Positions 35,778-44,764 of a stretch of 64,000 bases of DNA are shown piece after piece. A program made the translations under genes and the position numbers. The notes below the pieces were generated by a model that had not been told where the DNA came from, made no database searches, and saw only the letters and a program-made list of their open reading frames with translations. This DNA comes from Sulfurimonas sp. (GTDB lineage: Bacteria > Campylobacterota > Campylobacteria > Campylobacterales > Sulfurimonadaceae), in contig NZ_JADGFC010000002.1 in the NCBI RefSeq assembly GCF_016744025.1, positions 1 to 64,000 of the forward strand. The letters run 5' to 3'. The stretch's first letter is position 1. Every line of letters starts with the position of its first letter.

Positions 35778-36614
35778 CTATCTTGAGCCTAGAGGTGATA
35801 AGGTTAAATCATCACGAATATTTTTTAAAGTATAAATATCAGAAATTTTTATATAATGAACATTGTCATTGAAGTTAAGCATTATTCTACTTCTTCTAGT
35901 GTCTTTTTTTAAGACTTTTAGTAGATGCAATGAGTTGTCATAATATGCAATGTATGGATACCAACTATTTCTTCTTGAAGATATAATATTTAGTTTTTTG
36001 ATTTGTGAAACATTTATCCACTTCGCATAAAGTGATCTTTTCAACTTTACTTCAAAACCATCTTCAAGAGTTTCAACGTTTAGTTCTCCATCTCTCATAT
36101 CAACTATATATGTCCAGTCAGTTGGAGTGTTTCTATGGATATCTACAATGTTACAACCACTTTTACCAAGTTCTTGTTGCAATATTAATGGGTCAGTAGC
36201 ATATTCAGAAGTTAAGTTAATAGTCCAAGTGAATTCAGAGTTATTAAGGTTTGACTCTTGTGTAACATATCTGTAATAACCTATATTTCTAAGTGTATCA
36301 CCCATAATTTTAACAAAAAATAGAGGAGAACCACTTGTTTTAAAATGAAGAGTAAGCTCACTTGGTTTTTTAAAAAATAAATTTAAAAGCCCATTATCCT
36401 TAAGTGTTTGAATAACCTTTACCGCATCTACTCTCTCACCTAGATAGTAATCTGTAGCGGGAGAAAACAGAATATCAATATATGCACTATTTTGTTTATA
36501 AACTTGAGGTTCTATAAGAGTTTGTATTTTTTCTTTTAAAAGGTCTACTTCTTTTACTTCATCTGCTAAACTAAGAGTTAAAGATAGGAGAATGGCAAAA
36601 AAAACTTTTACCAT
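35778..36614 (-). CDS. Exported protein of unknown function
   Basis: A 278-residue protein with a signal peptide (MVKVFFAILLSLTLSLADE). The mature part looks beta-rich with repeated short strands and is predicted periplasmic. No family was recognised with certainty. The pattern of FTWTINLTSEYATDPLILQQ and LKRSLYAKWINVSQIKKL is not enzyme-like. It overlaps the upstream membrane-anchored gene by 7 nt, so the two probably act in one envelope process. Confidence 0.55.
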   Translation of the reverse strand: MVKVFFAILLSLTLSLADEVKEVDLLKEKIQTLIEPQVYKQNSAYIDILFSPATDYYLGERVDAVKVIQTLKDNGLLNLFFKKPSELTLHFKTSGSPLFFVKIMGDTLRNIGYYRYVTQESNLNNSEFTWTINLTSEYATDPLILQQELGKSGCNIVDIHRNTPTDWTYIVDMRDGELNVETLEDGFEVKLKRSLYAKWINVSQIKKLNIISSRRNSWYPYIAYYDNSLHLLKVLKKDTRRSRIMLNFNDNVHYIKISDIYTLKNIRDDLTLSPLGSR

Positions 36615-37441
36615 TTACTTCCTTTGTTCAATTCTTTAAACTCGCTAAAAGTAATCCTTGATAGTTTTGAATCTTTATATAAAAGTCTAATATTTTTTTT
36701 GTCTCTAAATTCTGTAATTTCTCCGTCTATCTCAACTTTTAAATAACCATGTCCAAGTGTTAATATCCAGTTTTTATTAGGATCAATATCTAATTCACCT
36801 TTAAAAAGTTTTTGATATTTTTTATAATTACTAAGATCAATATAACCTACCCAAAGTTCTGACCTTGGCATTAGCTTAAAAGATTTTACAGTTTGTATTA
36901 CTTCAGGTTCTACCTCAGGAATAAGTTCAGGCTCTGGTTCTGTTTTAACTTTTATAACAACAGGGATAGTAGTATTATTATCTTCTATAGTAGTCTTTTC
37001 ATCTTCTATAATAGCATTTTGGGACATACTATCTTTAGCATTTTCAATAGCACTGTTATCAATAGTATGTGTTTTTGCTTTAGTAGATGCAGCAGAAGTA
37101 AGATCTAGAGTAAAGGATACAGCAACTGCAAATATAATTACAACTACTAATATATAAATAAGAGTATAACTTTTTTTCTTTTTAGAAGATACAAAAACTT
37201 TTGTGTCTGGCTCAAGTTTAGGGCTTTCTCCAGCATAGAACTCTTGTCCTTTAGCTTTTAAGTCACTTAAATCTGCACCGTATTCTCTTTCTAATATTGA
37301 TATAAATCCTAAAAATTGTATTTTATTCATATCATCAAAAGTTTCATGAAGAACAGCTTGAACATGATGTCTTGCTATATGAGTCAACTCATGTATTTTT
37401 TGAGCACCAATACCTCTTAACTTACTAAGTCCATCACTCAT
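36608..37441 (-). CDS. Membrane-anchored protein with cytoplasmic helical domain
   Basis: A 277-residue protein of unknown function. Residues 1-90 are a helical cytoplasmic domain (SKLRGIGAQKIHELTHIARH and FLGFISILEREYGADLSDLK). A single membrane helix lies at 91-113 after a KKKK stop signal. Residues 114-277 are periplasmic with an acidic E/T/P-rich linker and a terminal beta domain (RSELWVGYIDLSNYKKYQKLF). The layout recalls RodZ, but the HTH of RodZ cannot be confirmed. The start overlaps the rlmB stop as ATGA. Confidence 0.55.
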   Translation of the reverse strand: MSDGLSKLRGIGAQKIHELTHIARHHVQAVLHETFDDMNKIQFLGFISILEREYGADLSDLKAKGQEFYAGESPKLEPDTKVFVSSKKKKSYTLIYILVVVIIFAVAVSFTLDLTSAASTKAKTHTIDNSAIENAKDSMSQNAIIEDEKTTIEDNNTTIPVVIKVKTEPEPELIPEVEPEVIQTVKSFKLMPRSELWVGYIDLSNYKKYQKLFKGELDIDPNKNWILTLGHGYLKVEIDGEITEFRDKKNIRLLYKDSKLSRITFSEFKELNKGSKW

Positions 37442-38118
37442 ATTCTCATCCTGTCCATCAAAATAGCTCCTGCCACACTAACGTTTAAAGAATCAAACCC
37501 ATGTAACATTTTTATACTAACGACTTCATCTAGTTTAGAAACGACACGAGAAGTTAAACCTTCTCCTTCACTTCCTAAAACTAGAACTCTTTTTTGTTTC
37601 AACTTAACTTCTCTAATATCTGTTCCACCCATGTCTGCACCATAGATGCAAAAACCAGATGTTTTTAAATCGTTCATAACATTATGTATATTATGTTCCA
37701 GTGCAAACGGCATATCGAACAATGCTCCTGTACTGGTTCTCATAACAGGTTCAAGGTTTATATTCTTAATCCCACATGCTACGATTGCATCTACACCCAT
37801 AGCGTAAGCTGTTCTAACAATTGCCCCGATATTTCCAACATCGGTTAAACCTGATAGAACTAGAACAAAATCTTTATCTAAAAATGAGTTAAAAGGGTGA
37901 AGTTCATAATCATCAACTTCGGCTAATATACCCTGATGAATAGCATTTTTACACATTTTACCTGCAGCATCTGGAGGGATGCGCTTGACTTCAAAATTCA
38001 TCTTCATTAATCGAGAATACTCTTTTTTCTCAAGTTCTTTTGCAAGATACAGAGTTTTGATTTTATTAGGATAATTTTCTATTATATAGTTGATTGGTTG
38101 TTTAGCATAAATTAACAT
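37438..38118 (-). CDS. rlmB: 23S rRNA 2'-O-methyltransferase, RlmB/TrmH family
   Basis: SpoU-class methylase of 226 residues that binds SAM through a trefoil knot. Family motifs are LSGLTDVGNIGAIVRTAYAMG, VLVLGSEGEGLTSRV and MLHGFDSLNVSVAGAILM. An N-terminal L30e-like substrate-binding domain covers the first 60 residues. Assignment as RlmB rests on these motifs and size; another TrmH-family target is possible. It overlaps the membrane protein gene downstream. Confidence 0.87.
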   Translation of the reverse strand: MLIYAKQPINYIIENYPNKIKTLYLAKELEKKEYSRLMKMNFEVKRIPPDAAGKMCKNAIHQGILAEVDDYELHPFNSFLDKDFVLVLSGLTDVGNIGAIVRTAYAMGVDAIVACGIKNINLEPVMRTSTGALFDMPFALEHNIHNVMNDLKTSGFCIYGADMGGTDIREVKLKQKRVLVLGSEGEGLTSRVVSKLDEVVSIKMLHGFDSLNVSVAGAILMDRMRI

Positions 38119-38166
38119 AAAGATATTCTAGCAAAAAAAAGTGATAATCTAGTTAGTTTATAATTT

Positions 38167-38985
38167 TTATTGCAGTTTTAGCAATCTTTGGTAACAAGAT
38201 TTAGTATTTTCGCCTGTTATTTTAGAAATAAGTTTTGCTTGTACTTTTTTTGGCAAGTCAAGGTCCAAAATGTCATTTTGCGAAATTGCACTACTATTAT
38301 GCTTCTCTGCTGCTTGAATAACAACAACCCATTCACCACGAAAATTGTCATTTAAATTGTTTAAAATTTCTTCTGCTGTACCACGAAAATAGTTTTGATA
38401 TTTTTTAGTTAATTCTTTTGCTAAAAAAATCTCTCTAGCAGGCTCTTCTTCTTTTATTTCAAGAAGTAGCTTTTCTAGTCTATGTGGAGATTCATAAAGT
38501 ACTGTTGTAAAACTATTATGTAAAGCACCTTGGAGTGAAGTAGCTCTGTCTTTACCTTTATGTGGTAAAAATCCCCAAAATAGCAGCTGTGTCTCAACAA
38601 ATCCACTAGCAACAAAAGCCGTTAAAAGAGCATTTGCTCCAGGAAGAACATCATACTCAATATTATTTTGTAAAGCGTAATTTATTAAAAGTTGTCCAGG
38701 ATCACTAATTCCTGGCATTCCAGCATCTGAAGCATAAACAATATTTTGATCAAAAAAAGATGGTTCTAGTTTTTCAACAAAAGATTTTTCATTATGGGAG
38801 TGAAGTGATATAAATTTCTGTTCTTCTTTAAAAACAGTATTGTATCTCTCTTTTAAAATATGTATGAGTTTTTTTGTAACGCGAGTGTCTTCGCAAAGTA
38901 GTGTATCAGCGTTGCTTAGAGCTTCAATAGCTCTAAGCGATATATCGCCTATGTTTCCAATTGGAGTTGGAACAAATGTAAGCAA
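38167..38985 (-). CDS. rsmI: 16S rRNA (cytidine1402-2'-O)-methyltransferase
   Basis: Tetrapyrrole-methylase-fold rRNA methylase of 272 residues. It begins LTFVPTPIGNIGDISLRAIE, with CEDTRVT, SDAGMPGISDPGQLLI, YESPHR and the FLAKELTKKYQ segment in order. The start is TTG at 38985, necessary to include the conserved VPTPIGN; no ATG is available. The ribosome site is weak. It is 13 nt downstream of rpmE, likely one transcript with it. Confidence 0.93.
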   Translation of the reverse strand: MLTFVPTPIGNIGDISLRAIEALSNADTLLCEDTRVTKKLIHILKERYNTVFKEEQKFISLHSHNEKSFVEKLEPSFFDQNIVYASDAGMPGISDPGQLLINYALQNNIEYDVLPGANALLTAFVASGFVETQLLFWGFLPHKGKDRATSLQGALHNSFTTVLYESPHRLEKLLLEIKEEEPAREIFLAKELTKKYQNYFRGTAEEILNNLNDNFRGEWVVVIQAAEKHNSSAISQNDILDLDLPKKVQAKLISKITGENTKSCYQRLLKLQ

Positions 38986-38998
38986 GAAAAATTCTTGA

Positions 38999-39199
38999 CT
39001 ATTTCTTAGCGTAACGTGCGTTAAACTTCTCGATACGACCTGCAGTATCTACCATTCTTTCAGAACCTGTGAAGAATGGGTGACACTCATTACAGATGTC
39101 AATACGGATTGATTCTTGTTCGCTTTTTGTTTCAAAGCTGTTACCACATGCACATGTTACAGCACAAGTTACTAAGTTAGGGTGAAGATCTTTTTTCAT
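38999..39199 (-). CDS. rpmE: 50S ribosomal protein L31
   Basis: A 66-residue ribosomal protein. It is the zinc-binding type with cysteines in [11 protein letters not shown] and [10 protein letters not shown]. The conserved [20 protein letters not shown] segment marks the family. The ATG at 39199 follows AAGGC. Zinc-type L31 is commonly replaced by a zinc-free paralogue under zinc limitation; no paralogue is in this window. Confidence 0.97.
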   Translation of the reverse strand: MKKDLHPNLVTCAVTCACGNSFETKSEQESIRIDICNECHPFFTGSERMVDTAGRIEKFNARYAKK

Positions 39200-39327
39200 T
39201 TTTTGCCTTTTGATACGCGATTTGAATACGCATATCTATATATTTTTTTAATCCGTATGGGTGCGGATTTTTGGAACTCGAATTATATCGAATTATATCT
39301 TAAGATACAAACTACCACTTACCATAC

Positions 39328-40005
39328 TTACAATAGTATCTTGCTTGCAACTGCCATAACTGCACTTTCAGAGCGAAGAACCATAGGAGTATCTAGTCTA
39401 AAACTTTCTTGGCTTTGTAAAAGCTCTCTTTCTTCTTTTGAAAAACCACCTTCACAACCAATAAGAACACGCTCAAAGTTTGCATCTGATTCTAAAATAT
39501 TATCACAAAAGTCAAAAACTTTTACATCTTCAAATTTTGTTATAAACTCTTTTATGCCCTGATATGTATCAAACTCCATATATGAACTTCGACCGCACTG
39601 TTGCATGGAAGCTTCTAAAATTCTTTCAAATCTTTTAAAATCCAATTTAATGTTTTTTTGACTTCTATCACTGTAAATAAAAGATATTTTTTCAACTCCT
39701 ATCTCATTTAATGATGGTAAAACTTTTTCTATTGATTTAATATCTATAACACACCATGCTATATGCAAAGATTTTTTACTACATCTTATTTCTTCTTTTG
39801 ATGAGAGCAGTTCAAGTTCTAAAGATCTTGATTCTATATTTACAATTTTATACCTATGCAATATTTTAATATCATCTCTATTTCTAAAAAAAAGTTCATC
39901 ATCTAGACTGTGACGACGAACTTTTACAAGATATTTGTGAAGTTCACCTTTTAAGTTTAAAGTCTTTTTTGAAGCTTCATCGTGGAGTATATATATCAAA
40001 GCCAC
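39328..40005 (-). CDS. rsmE: 16S rRNA (uracil1498-N3)-methyltransferase
   Basis: SPOUT methylase of 225 residues. Family features are HKYLVKVRRHSLDDELFFRN in the N-terminal PUA-like domain, EASMQQCGRSSYMEF, and IGCEGGFSKEERELL with LDTPMVLRSESAVMA at the C-terminal knot. The start is GTG at 40005, within the end of the upstream membrane-protein gene (10-nt overlap). Confidence 0.9.
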   Translation of the reverse strand: MALIYILHDEASKKTLNLKGELHKYLVKVRRHSLDDELFFRNRDDIKILHRYKIVNIESRSLELELLSSKEEIRCSKKSLHIAWCVIDIKSIEKVLPSLNEIGVEKISFIYSDRSQKNIKLDFKRFERILEASMQQCGRSSYMEFDTYQGIKEFITKFEDVKVFDFCDNILESDANFERVLIGCEGGFSKEERELLQSQESFRLDTPMVLRSESAVMAVASKILL

Positions 40006-40403
40006 ATCCAGATAGATATTGATAGAACCATAATAATCTCTATCATAAATATCTTATATACCTGCTTCTTGTAAAGACTCAGTGGTTCATCTTCTTCTTT
40101 TCCTAGACACTGCAATTTTTTAGATCTTGTGTTTTCTAAAATAATAAGCACAATTGCAAAAATAATCATAAGTATATTTTCTTCGCTAAACTCCAGATGT
40201 TTAGCTGCCATCATCACTACACCAGTAAATATAATTGTTCCAATTACAGTCATACCAATAGGCATAAATATTGTCATAAACCTTGAATATTTTTTAATAT
40301 CACGTGCTCTAAAAAGCATCATAATATTGATAAAAATCGTTCCTAAAATTCCAATAACACTGTAGTTATGTGCTACAATACTCATATTATACATTTCATT
40401 CAT
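39996..40403 (-). CDS. Small integral membrane protein
   Basis: A 135-residue hydrophobic protein with about four membrane helices (YSVIGILGTIFINIMMLF, IFMPIGMTVIGTIIFTGVVM, ILMIIFAIVLIIL and IFMIEIIMVLSISIWMWL). No motif or family was recognised. The start among several nearby ATGs is uncertain. It overlaps rsmE and is the first gene of the rRNA-methylation run. Confidence 0.6.
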   Translation of the reverse strand: MNEMYNMSIVAHNYSVIGILGTIFINIMMLFRARDIKKYSRFMTIFMPIGMTVIGTIIFTGVVMMAAKHLEFSEENILMIIFAIVLIILENTRSKKLQCLGKEEDEPLSLYKKQVYKIFMIEIIMVLSISIWMWL

Positions 40404-40441
40404 AGTGGAATTCTACTATAATTTTTTAATAAGAGGCATAA

Positions 40442-41659
40442 ATGGCAGTAACAATAAAAGAAGCATTAGAAATCATCTATAAAAATACTAAAAAAAAATC
40501 AATTAAAATTTTACCAATTGAACAAGCTTTAGGATCAATCCTAGCTCAAGATATAATTGCACAACATAACCTTCCACCATTTGATAATTCTGCAATGGAT
40601 GGCTATGCTGTAAAAGCCTCAGATGCAAGCAAATGTGTAAAAGTTACTCATACTATTTTTGCTGGAGATGATTCTAAGGAAATTCTTACATCTGAAAAAG
40701 GCATTAAAATAATGACAGGAGCTAAGATTCCTGAGGGTTGTGATTGTATCGTTCCTGTTGAAGACACAACTGCATGTGAAAAAGGTGTTACTCTTCCTTC
40801 AAACCTTTCACAAGGTAGACATATTCGCCTTTGTGGTGAAGATATTAAAAAAGGCAAAACTCTTTTAAATAGTGGGGATAAATTACAAGCTCATCAAATA
40901 ACACTTCTCGCTTCTCAAGGTATAAGCCACATAAAAGTTTATAAAAAACCTACCATCGCAATCTTTGCATCTGGCAGTGAACTAAAGATGCATTTTGAAA
41001 ATGTTCAATCACATCAACTTTATAATACTAACACACCTACTCTATTATCACGTGCCTCAGAGTTTGGATGTGAGGTTGACTTTATAGGAACTGCTCAAGA
41101 TACTTTAGAGGACTTACATGAGCATATTAAAAGTGCTCTTAATAGTGACCTCATTATTACATCAGGTGGAGTAAGTGTTGGAGATGCAGACTTTACAAAA
41201 GAAGCATTTAGTGCATTTAATATAGAGTCACTATTTGATAAGATTGAAATAAAGCCAGGGAAACCTACAACATTTGGAAGAATCAATGAAACTTTAGTTT
41301 TAAACCTTCCAGGTAATCCACTAGCTGCAGCACTAAACTTTGAACTCTTTGGGCAAAGTATTATCCTTGCTTTAAGTGGGGTAAATGAGAAATATCTTAA
41401 TTCAATTGAAACAAAAATGAAAAATGACTACAAACTAAAAAAAGGTCGTATTTCTTTAGTCCCTGGATATTTTGATGGAAGTAGTTTTGAGCCATGTGAA
41501 AAGTTTGCTCCAGGAATGGTTTCGCCTCTTGCATCTTCAAACTCTTATATTATGATAAATGACAGTGTTGAATCTATAAAATCTGGAGAAGTAGTTAAAA
41601 TACTTCCAGTAAGGTTTTCTTTTACATCAAAAGAAAAAGTAAGTTTAGTAAGCTGTTAA
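40442..41659 (+). CDS. moeA: Molybdopterin molybdotransferase MoeA
   Basis: Inserts molybdate (or tungstate) into adenylated molybdopterin. The 405-residue protein shows PPFDNSAMDGYAV, IMTGAKIPEGCDCIVPVEDT, the MoeA/MoaB core ITSGGVSVGDADF, KPTTFGRINETLVLNLPGNP and a C-terminal beta domain. It serves the Mo enzymes of the organism, including the oxidoreductase at 31132-33201. The ATG follows AGAGG. It stands between two minus-strand groups. Confidence 0.95.
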   Translation: MAVTIKEALEIIYKNTKKKSIKILPIEQALGSILAQDIIAQHNLPPFDNSAMDGYAVKASDASKCVKVTHTIFAGDDSKEILTSEKGIKIMTGAKIPEGCDCIVPVEDTTACEKGVTLPSNLSQGRHIRLCGEDIKKGKTLLNSGDKLQAHQITLLASQGISHIKVYKKPTIAIFASGSELKMHFENVQSHQLYNTNTPTLLSRASEFGCEVDFIGTAQDTLEDLHEHIKSALNSDLIITSGGVSVGDADFTKEAFSAFNIESLFDKIEIKPGKPTTFGRINETLVLNLPGNPLAAALNFELFGQSIILALSGVNEKYLNSIETKMKNDYKLKKGRISLVPGYFDGSSFEPCEKFAPGMVSPLASSNSYIMINDSVESIKSGEVVKILPVRFSFTSKEKVSLVSC

Positions 41660-41666
41660 AACAGCT

Positions 41667-42248
41667 CTAAACACTTGAAGGGTTAATAAAACTATCACCT
41701 TGTTTTACTTTTTCCCACAGCTTTGAATCTGCCCAGTCACTTTTCACCTCATTTGAGAAGATTATAGAATCAAGTTCAATGTAACCCATATCTTTTGAGT
41801 AAGCATCATAACTAAAAGCTTGCGCATAACCTGTGTCAGTTTCATGTACAATTACACTATTTAACTTTACTTCTTTTTCTCCATTTACACTACTTGTTAA
41901 TTGTAGAAGTCTATCAATCATAACAAATATAACACGTGAGAACTGTTCACATGATGGAGAAACTGGAAGCTCTACCCATCTCTGTGAATGTTTTTTCATG
42001 TTCTGAATATATTCTGTATCATCTTCACTCCAGATAGTAACTCCATGATCAAAACTCTCAACTAGTGCTTTCATATTTTGCTTCATTAGTCCAAAATCAT
42101 AAACCATTTGTCCATTATCAAGGAAGTTAGATTCAAATAGAAGTTCTACCTTATATGAGTGTCCATGCAGAGAACTTCTGCACTTTACAGTTGAACAACC
42201 ACGTACTACATGGGCATTTTCAAATTTAAAAAGTTTTCGTATTATCAT
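41667..42248 (-). CDS. queD: 6-carboxytetrahydropterin synthase (QueD-like)
   Basis: A 193-residue PTPS-family enzyme of the queuosine pathway, making 6-carboxytetrahydropterin from dihydroneopterin triphosphate. The zinc histidines lie in KFENAHVV and SSLHGHSYKVELL; catalytic elements are SPSCEQFSRVIF and VHETDTGYA. It is longer than the usual 120 residues, with insertions in the middle. The GGAG at the ATG lies in the end of queE, with 0-nt spacing between genes. Its coupling to queE supports the assignment. Confidence 0.88.
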   Translation of the reverse strand: MIIRKLFKFENAHVVRGCSTVKCRSSLHGHSYKVELLFESNFLDNGQMVYDFGLMKQNMKALVESFDHGVTIWSEDDTEYIQNMKKHSQRWVELPVSPSCEQFSRVIFVMIDRLLQLTSSVNGEKEVKLNSVIVHETDTGYAQAFSYDAYSKDMGYIELDSIIFSNEVKSDWADSKLWEKVKQGDSFINPSSV

Positions 42249-43010
42249 TTATACTCCTTTATTCTGATCCCAAATTCTTATGTGAAGTCTATCAGAAAAG
42301 TTATAACCTTTAGCTTTACAAAACTCAACTAATGGCTCTGTATTGGCTTCTACTTCAGCTTTGTTTCCACCTAATGGCATACAAAAAACTTCAGTTTTAG
42401 GAGAATGAAGCGTAATATTATGTATTTCTTCATCCAACCCAAGATTGATAGAGTCAGCATCTATAGAGAATTTAAAAAAGGCCTCTTTTGCATTTGAGGC
42501 TATTGAATGGATGATGTTTCCATTAACTCTTTTTCTAAATGGTTCTTTTGAGTTTGATAGTTTAACTGACAAGGTAAATATACACTCTTTGTATATAGGG
42601 TACTTTTCAAAGTCTACTGCCATTGAGCCATTTGTCTCAAAAGTTATTTTATGTCTAGCTTCATGAAGCTTTTCAAGAAACTCCACAAATATCTCTTCTT
42701 TAGCATATAAAAGAGGCTCGCCTCCTGTAAGCACAATATCAACTGGTTTTTGTGGAAGCTCATAAATATCTAGAACATTTAACAATTCTTGAGTCTTTTG
42801 TATAGGACTCCAGTTCAATGAAAAATGCTCTTTATTTACAGCATAAACAGTATCACAACCAATAATTTTTGTTCCGTCTGGTGCAAGTTCTTCACATGCG
42901 AAACCTTCACATCTCATATTACATCCGCCAAAACGGAAGAATAGAGAAGGAACACCTGTGTAACGACCTTCACCTTGAATACTATAAAAATGTTCTACAA
43001 GGTATATCAA
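42249..43010 (-). CDS. queE: 7-carboxy-7-deazaguanine synthase (QueE)
   Basis: Radical SAM enzyme of queuosine synthesis. The start is YLVEHFYSIQGEGRYTGVPS, and the cluster cysteines occur as FRFGGCNMRCEGFACEE, which is CxxxCxxxxC rather than the common CxxxCxxC, followed by a cysteine in IIGCDTVY; such expanded spacing is known in QueE. VLTGGEPLLY is the SAM-binding GGE motif. The start is TTG at 43010; it is 3 nt after the moaA stop. The operon order moaA-queE-queD combines two pathways from GTP. Confidence 0.9.
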   Translation of the reverse strand: MIYLVEHFYSIQGEGRYTGVPSLFFRFGGCNMRCEGFACEELAPDGTKIIGCDTVYAVNKEHFSLNWSPIQKTQELLNVLDIYELPQKPVDIVLTGGEPLLYAKEEIFVEFLEKLHEARHKITFETNGSMAVDFEKYPIYKECIFTLSVKLSNSKEPFRKRVNGNIIHSIASNAKEAFFKFSIDADSINLGLDEEIHNITLHSPKTEVFCMPLGGNKAEVEANTEPLVEFCKAKGYNFSDRLHIRIWDQNKGV

Positions 43011-43013
43011 TTA

Positions 43014-43979
43014 TCATCCACCAGTTTCATAAAAAGCGCGAGACGAAATTTCTGCATCATCACCACCCCATCTATTTTTCTCAGGCTTTGTTCTAATAAC
43101 TTCTTTAAGAACTTGGGCAGCTGCTTTAATATCCCCAGCTTTTATAGCCTTAGATATACTAAGAGCTTCATCAAAATATAGACAAGGGATAAGATTACCC
43201 TCTGCTGTAAGTCGAATACGATTACACTTTTTGCAAAAATCATCTTCATATGGTTCAATAATTCCAAATCTATAACCATCTTTCATAGTATAGTAATGAG
43301 AAGGAGAAGAACCATCAAAGCCATCATCGCTAAACTCATACTTTGCACTTAAAATTTCTAAAAGTTCTTTTGATTTAAGACCTTTTATGTCCTTAGATGC
43401 AAAAGAATTTTCCATATATTCTATAAAACGAATACTCATGTTACGCTCTTTACAATATTCCAATACCTCTGTAATCTCATTTGCATTCACAGTTTTCATT
43501 GGAACCATATTTACTTTAACTTTTAGTCCAACTTTAAGTGCTTCATCAACACCTTCTAAAACATTTTTTAATACATCTTTTTGTGCTATTTGTTTTGCAA
43601 TTTCTGGTTTAAGTGTGTCTATACTTACATTAATGCGTTTTAGACCTGCATCTTTTAACTTTTGTGCGGATCCTTTTAAAAGAAAAGCATTAGTAGTCAT
43701 TGCTAAGTCAACACTAGGTTCATACTTGTAAATCATCTCTATAAATTTATCTAAACCTTCGCGAAGCAGTGGCTCACCACCTGTAATTCTAATCTTATTA
43801 ACACCCTCATCAATAGCTATTTTCATAAACTCAAATAGTTCTTCAAAGCTAAGTAGATTCTCTTTTGGAACCCAAGAAAATGGTTTCTCTGGCATACAAT
43901 ATTGGCATCTAAAATTACAACGCTCTGTTACTGAGACTCTTAAATAATCAACGACTCTATCATAACTGTCAACTAACAT
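43014..43979 (-). CDS. moaA: GTP 3',8-cyclase (MoaA)
   Basis: Radical SAM enzyme starting molybdopterin synthesis. Of its 321 residues, the N-terminal cluster is [14 protein letters not shown], the SAM motif is [13 protein letters not shown], and the C-terminal cluster is [20 protein letters not shown]. These are the two [4Fe-4S] sites that define MoaA. The ATG begins 1 nt after the stop of the SHOCT lipoprotein. It leads into queE and queD. Confidence 0.95.
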   Translation of the reverse strand: MLVDSYDRVVDYLRVSVTERCNFRCQYCMPEKPFSWVPKENLLSFEELFEFMKIAIDEGVNKIRITGGEPLLREGLDKFIEMIYKYEPSVDLAMTTNAFLLKGSAQKLKDAGLKRINVSIDTLKPEIAKQIAQKDVLKNVLEGVDEALKVGLKVKVNMVPMKTVNANEITEVLEYCKERNMSIRFIEYMENSFASKDIKGLKSKELLEILSAKYEFSDDGFDGSSPSHYYTMKDGYRFGIIEPYEDDFCKKCNRIRLTAEGNLIPCLYFDEALSISKAIKAGDIKAAAQVLKEVIRTKPEKNRWGGDDAEISSRAFYETGG

Positions 43980-43980
43980 T

Positions 43981-44631
43981 TTATTTACTCAATATATTAA
44001 TTTTAAGAGTCTTAAACTCTTCGTCGTTAATAATACCTTTTTGTTTTAAGTCATAAGCTTTCATAATTTCATCCGTTTTTGACATTGGAGCAACAGTTTG
44101 ATTTGTAGTAGGAACAAGAGTTGTAGTTGTAGCTTTAACTTCAACTGATTCTGTATCTTTTGGATTTATAAATTCTGTTATTATATTTTCTTCTGCTTCT
44201 TCAGAAGAACCCGCAAGCCCTGTCTTTGTAATTTCTTTTGATCCTATATCATTATTCACTTGTACAAATTCAAATGAACCACCGTCTTTAGTTATCATTT
44301 TTACATAATATATTTGTCCAATTTTTAGATCCATATTAAGTACTTTTTCTTCTATCTGTTTTTTAGTAGCTGAAATAGTCATTTTCTGAGGTTTTAAGTT
44401 TAAGGCAATGTATTCATCTTCTTTTATTCTCTGTGAATATCGTTTATTATTTATTCGTATACTGTATTCAGGATTACTCGGATTATCGTCAAATGAAACT
44501 TGAGAAAGAGTATATATATACACTAAAGATGCTTTTTCGAGTGGTGTTTGAGTTTTAAAAGGTGTTCTATTTCCACAGGCTGTAATAAGAAATAAGGCAA
44601 TTGAAAGTAGTAAAATATTTATAATTTTCAT
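43981..44631 (-). CDS. Lipoprotein with C-terminal SHOCT domain
   Basis: A 216-residue lipoprotein. The signal ends in a lipobox (LFLITAC, cysteine near residue 19). The body has a beta-rich segment ([39 protein letters not shown]) resembling the DUF2846-type envelope proteins. The C-terminus is a short SHOCT helix pair ([20 protein letters not shown]) that usually attaches to membranes. Its role is unknown; it is 1 nt upstream of moaA, perhaps by chance. Confidence 0.65.
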   Translation of the reverse strand: MKIINILLLSIALFLITACGNRTPFKTQTPLEKASLVYIYTLSQVSFDDNPSNPEYSIRINNKRYSQRIKEDEYIALNLKPQKMTISATKKQIEEKVLNMDLKIGQIYYVKMITKDGGSFEFVQVNNDIGSKEITKTGLAGSSEEAEENIITEFINPKDTESVEVKATTTTLVPTTNQTVAPMSKTDEIMKAYDLKQKGIINDEEFKTLKINILSK

Positions 44632-44700
44632 GTAGTTCTCTTTATTTTAATTTGTAAGATTATATCATAAAGTTTTTTGATTTAAATTAATTGAAGTAGG

Positions 44701-44725
44701 TATTCCCACGCTATACGTGGGAATA
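44701..44725. terminator. Strong hairpin downstream of the porin gene
   Basis: TATTCCCACG and CGTGGGAATA form a perfect 10-bp stem with a 5-base loop, 39 nt after the porin stop. There is little T tract after it in either direction, so it may stabilise the mRNA end rather than be a classical terminator. Confidence 0.5.
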
Positions 44726-44764
44726 ATTCGTGAAGTATCGTCTTTCTTTTAAGCTAAGTGCTTA

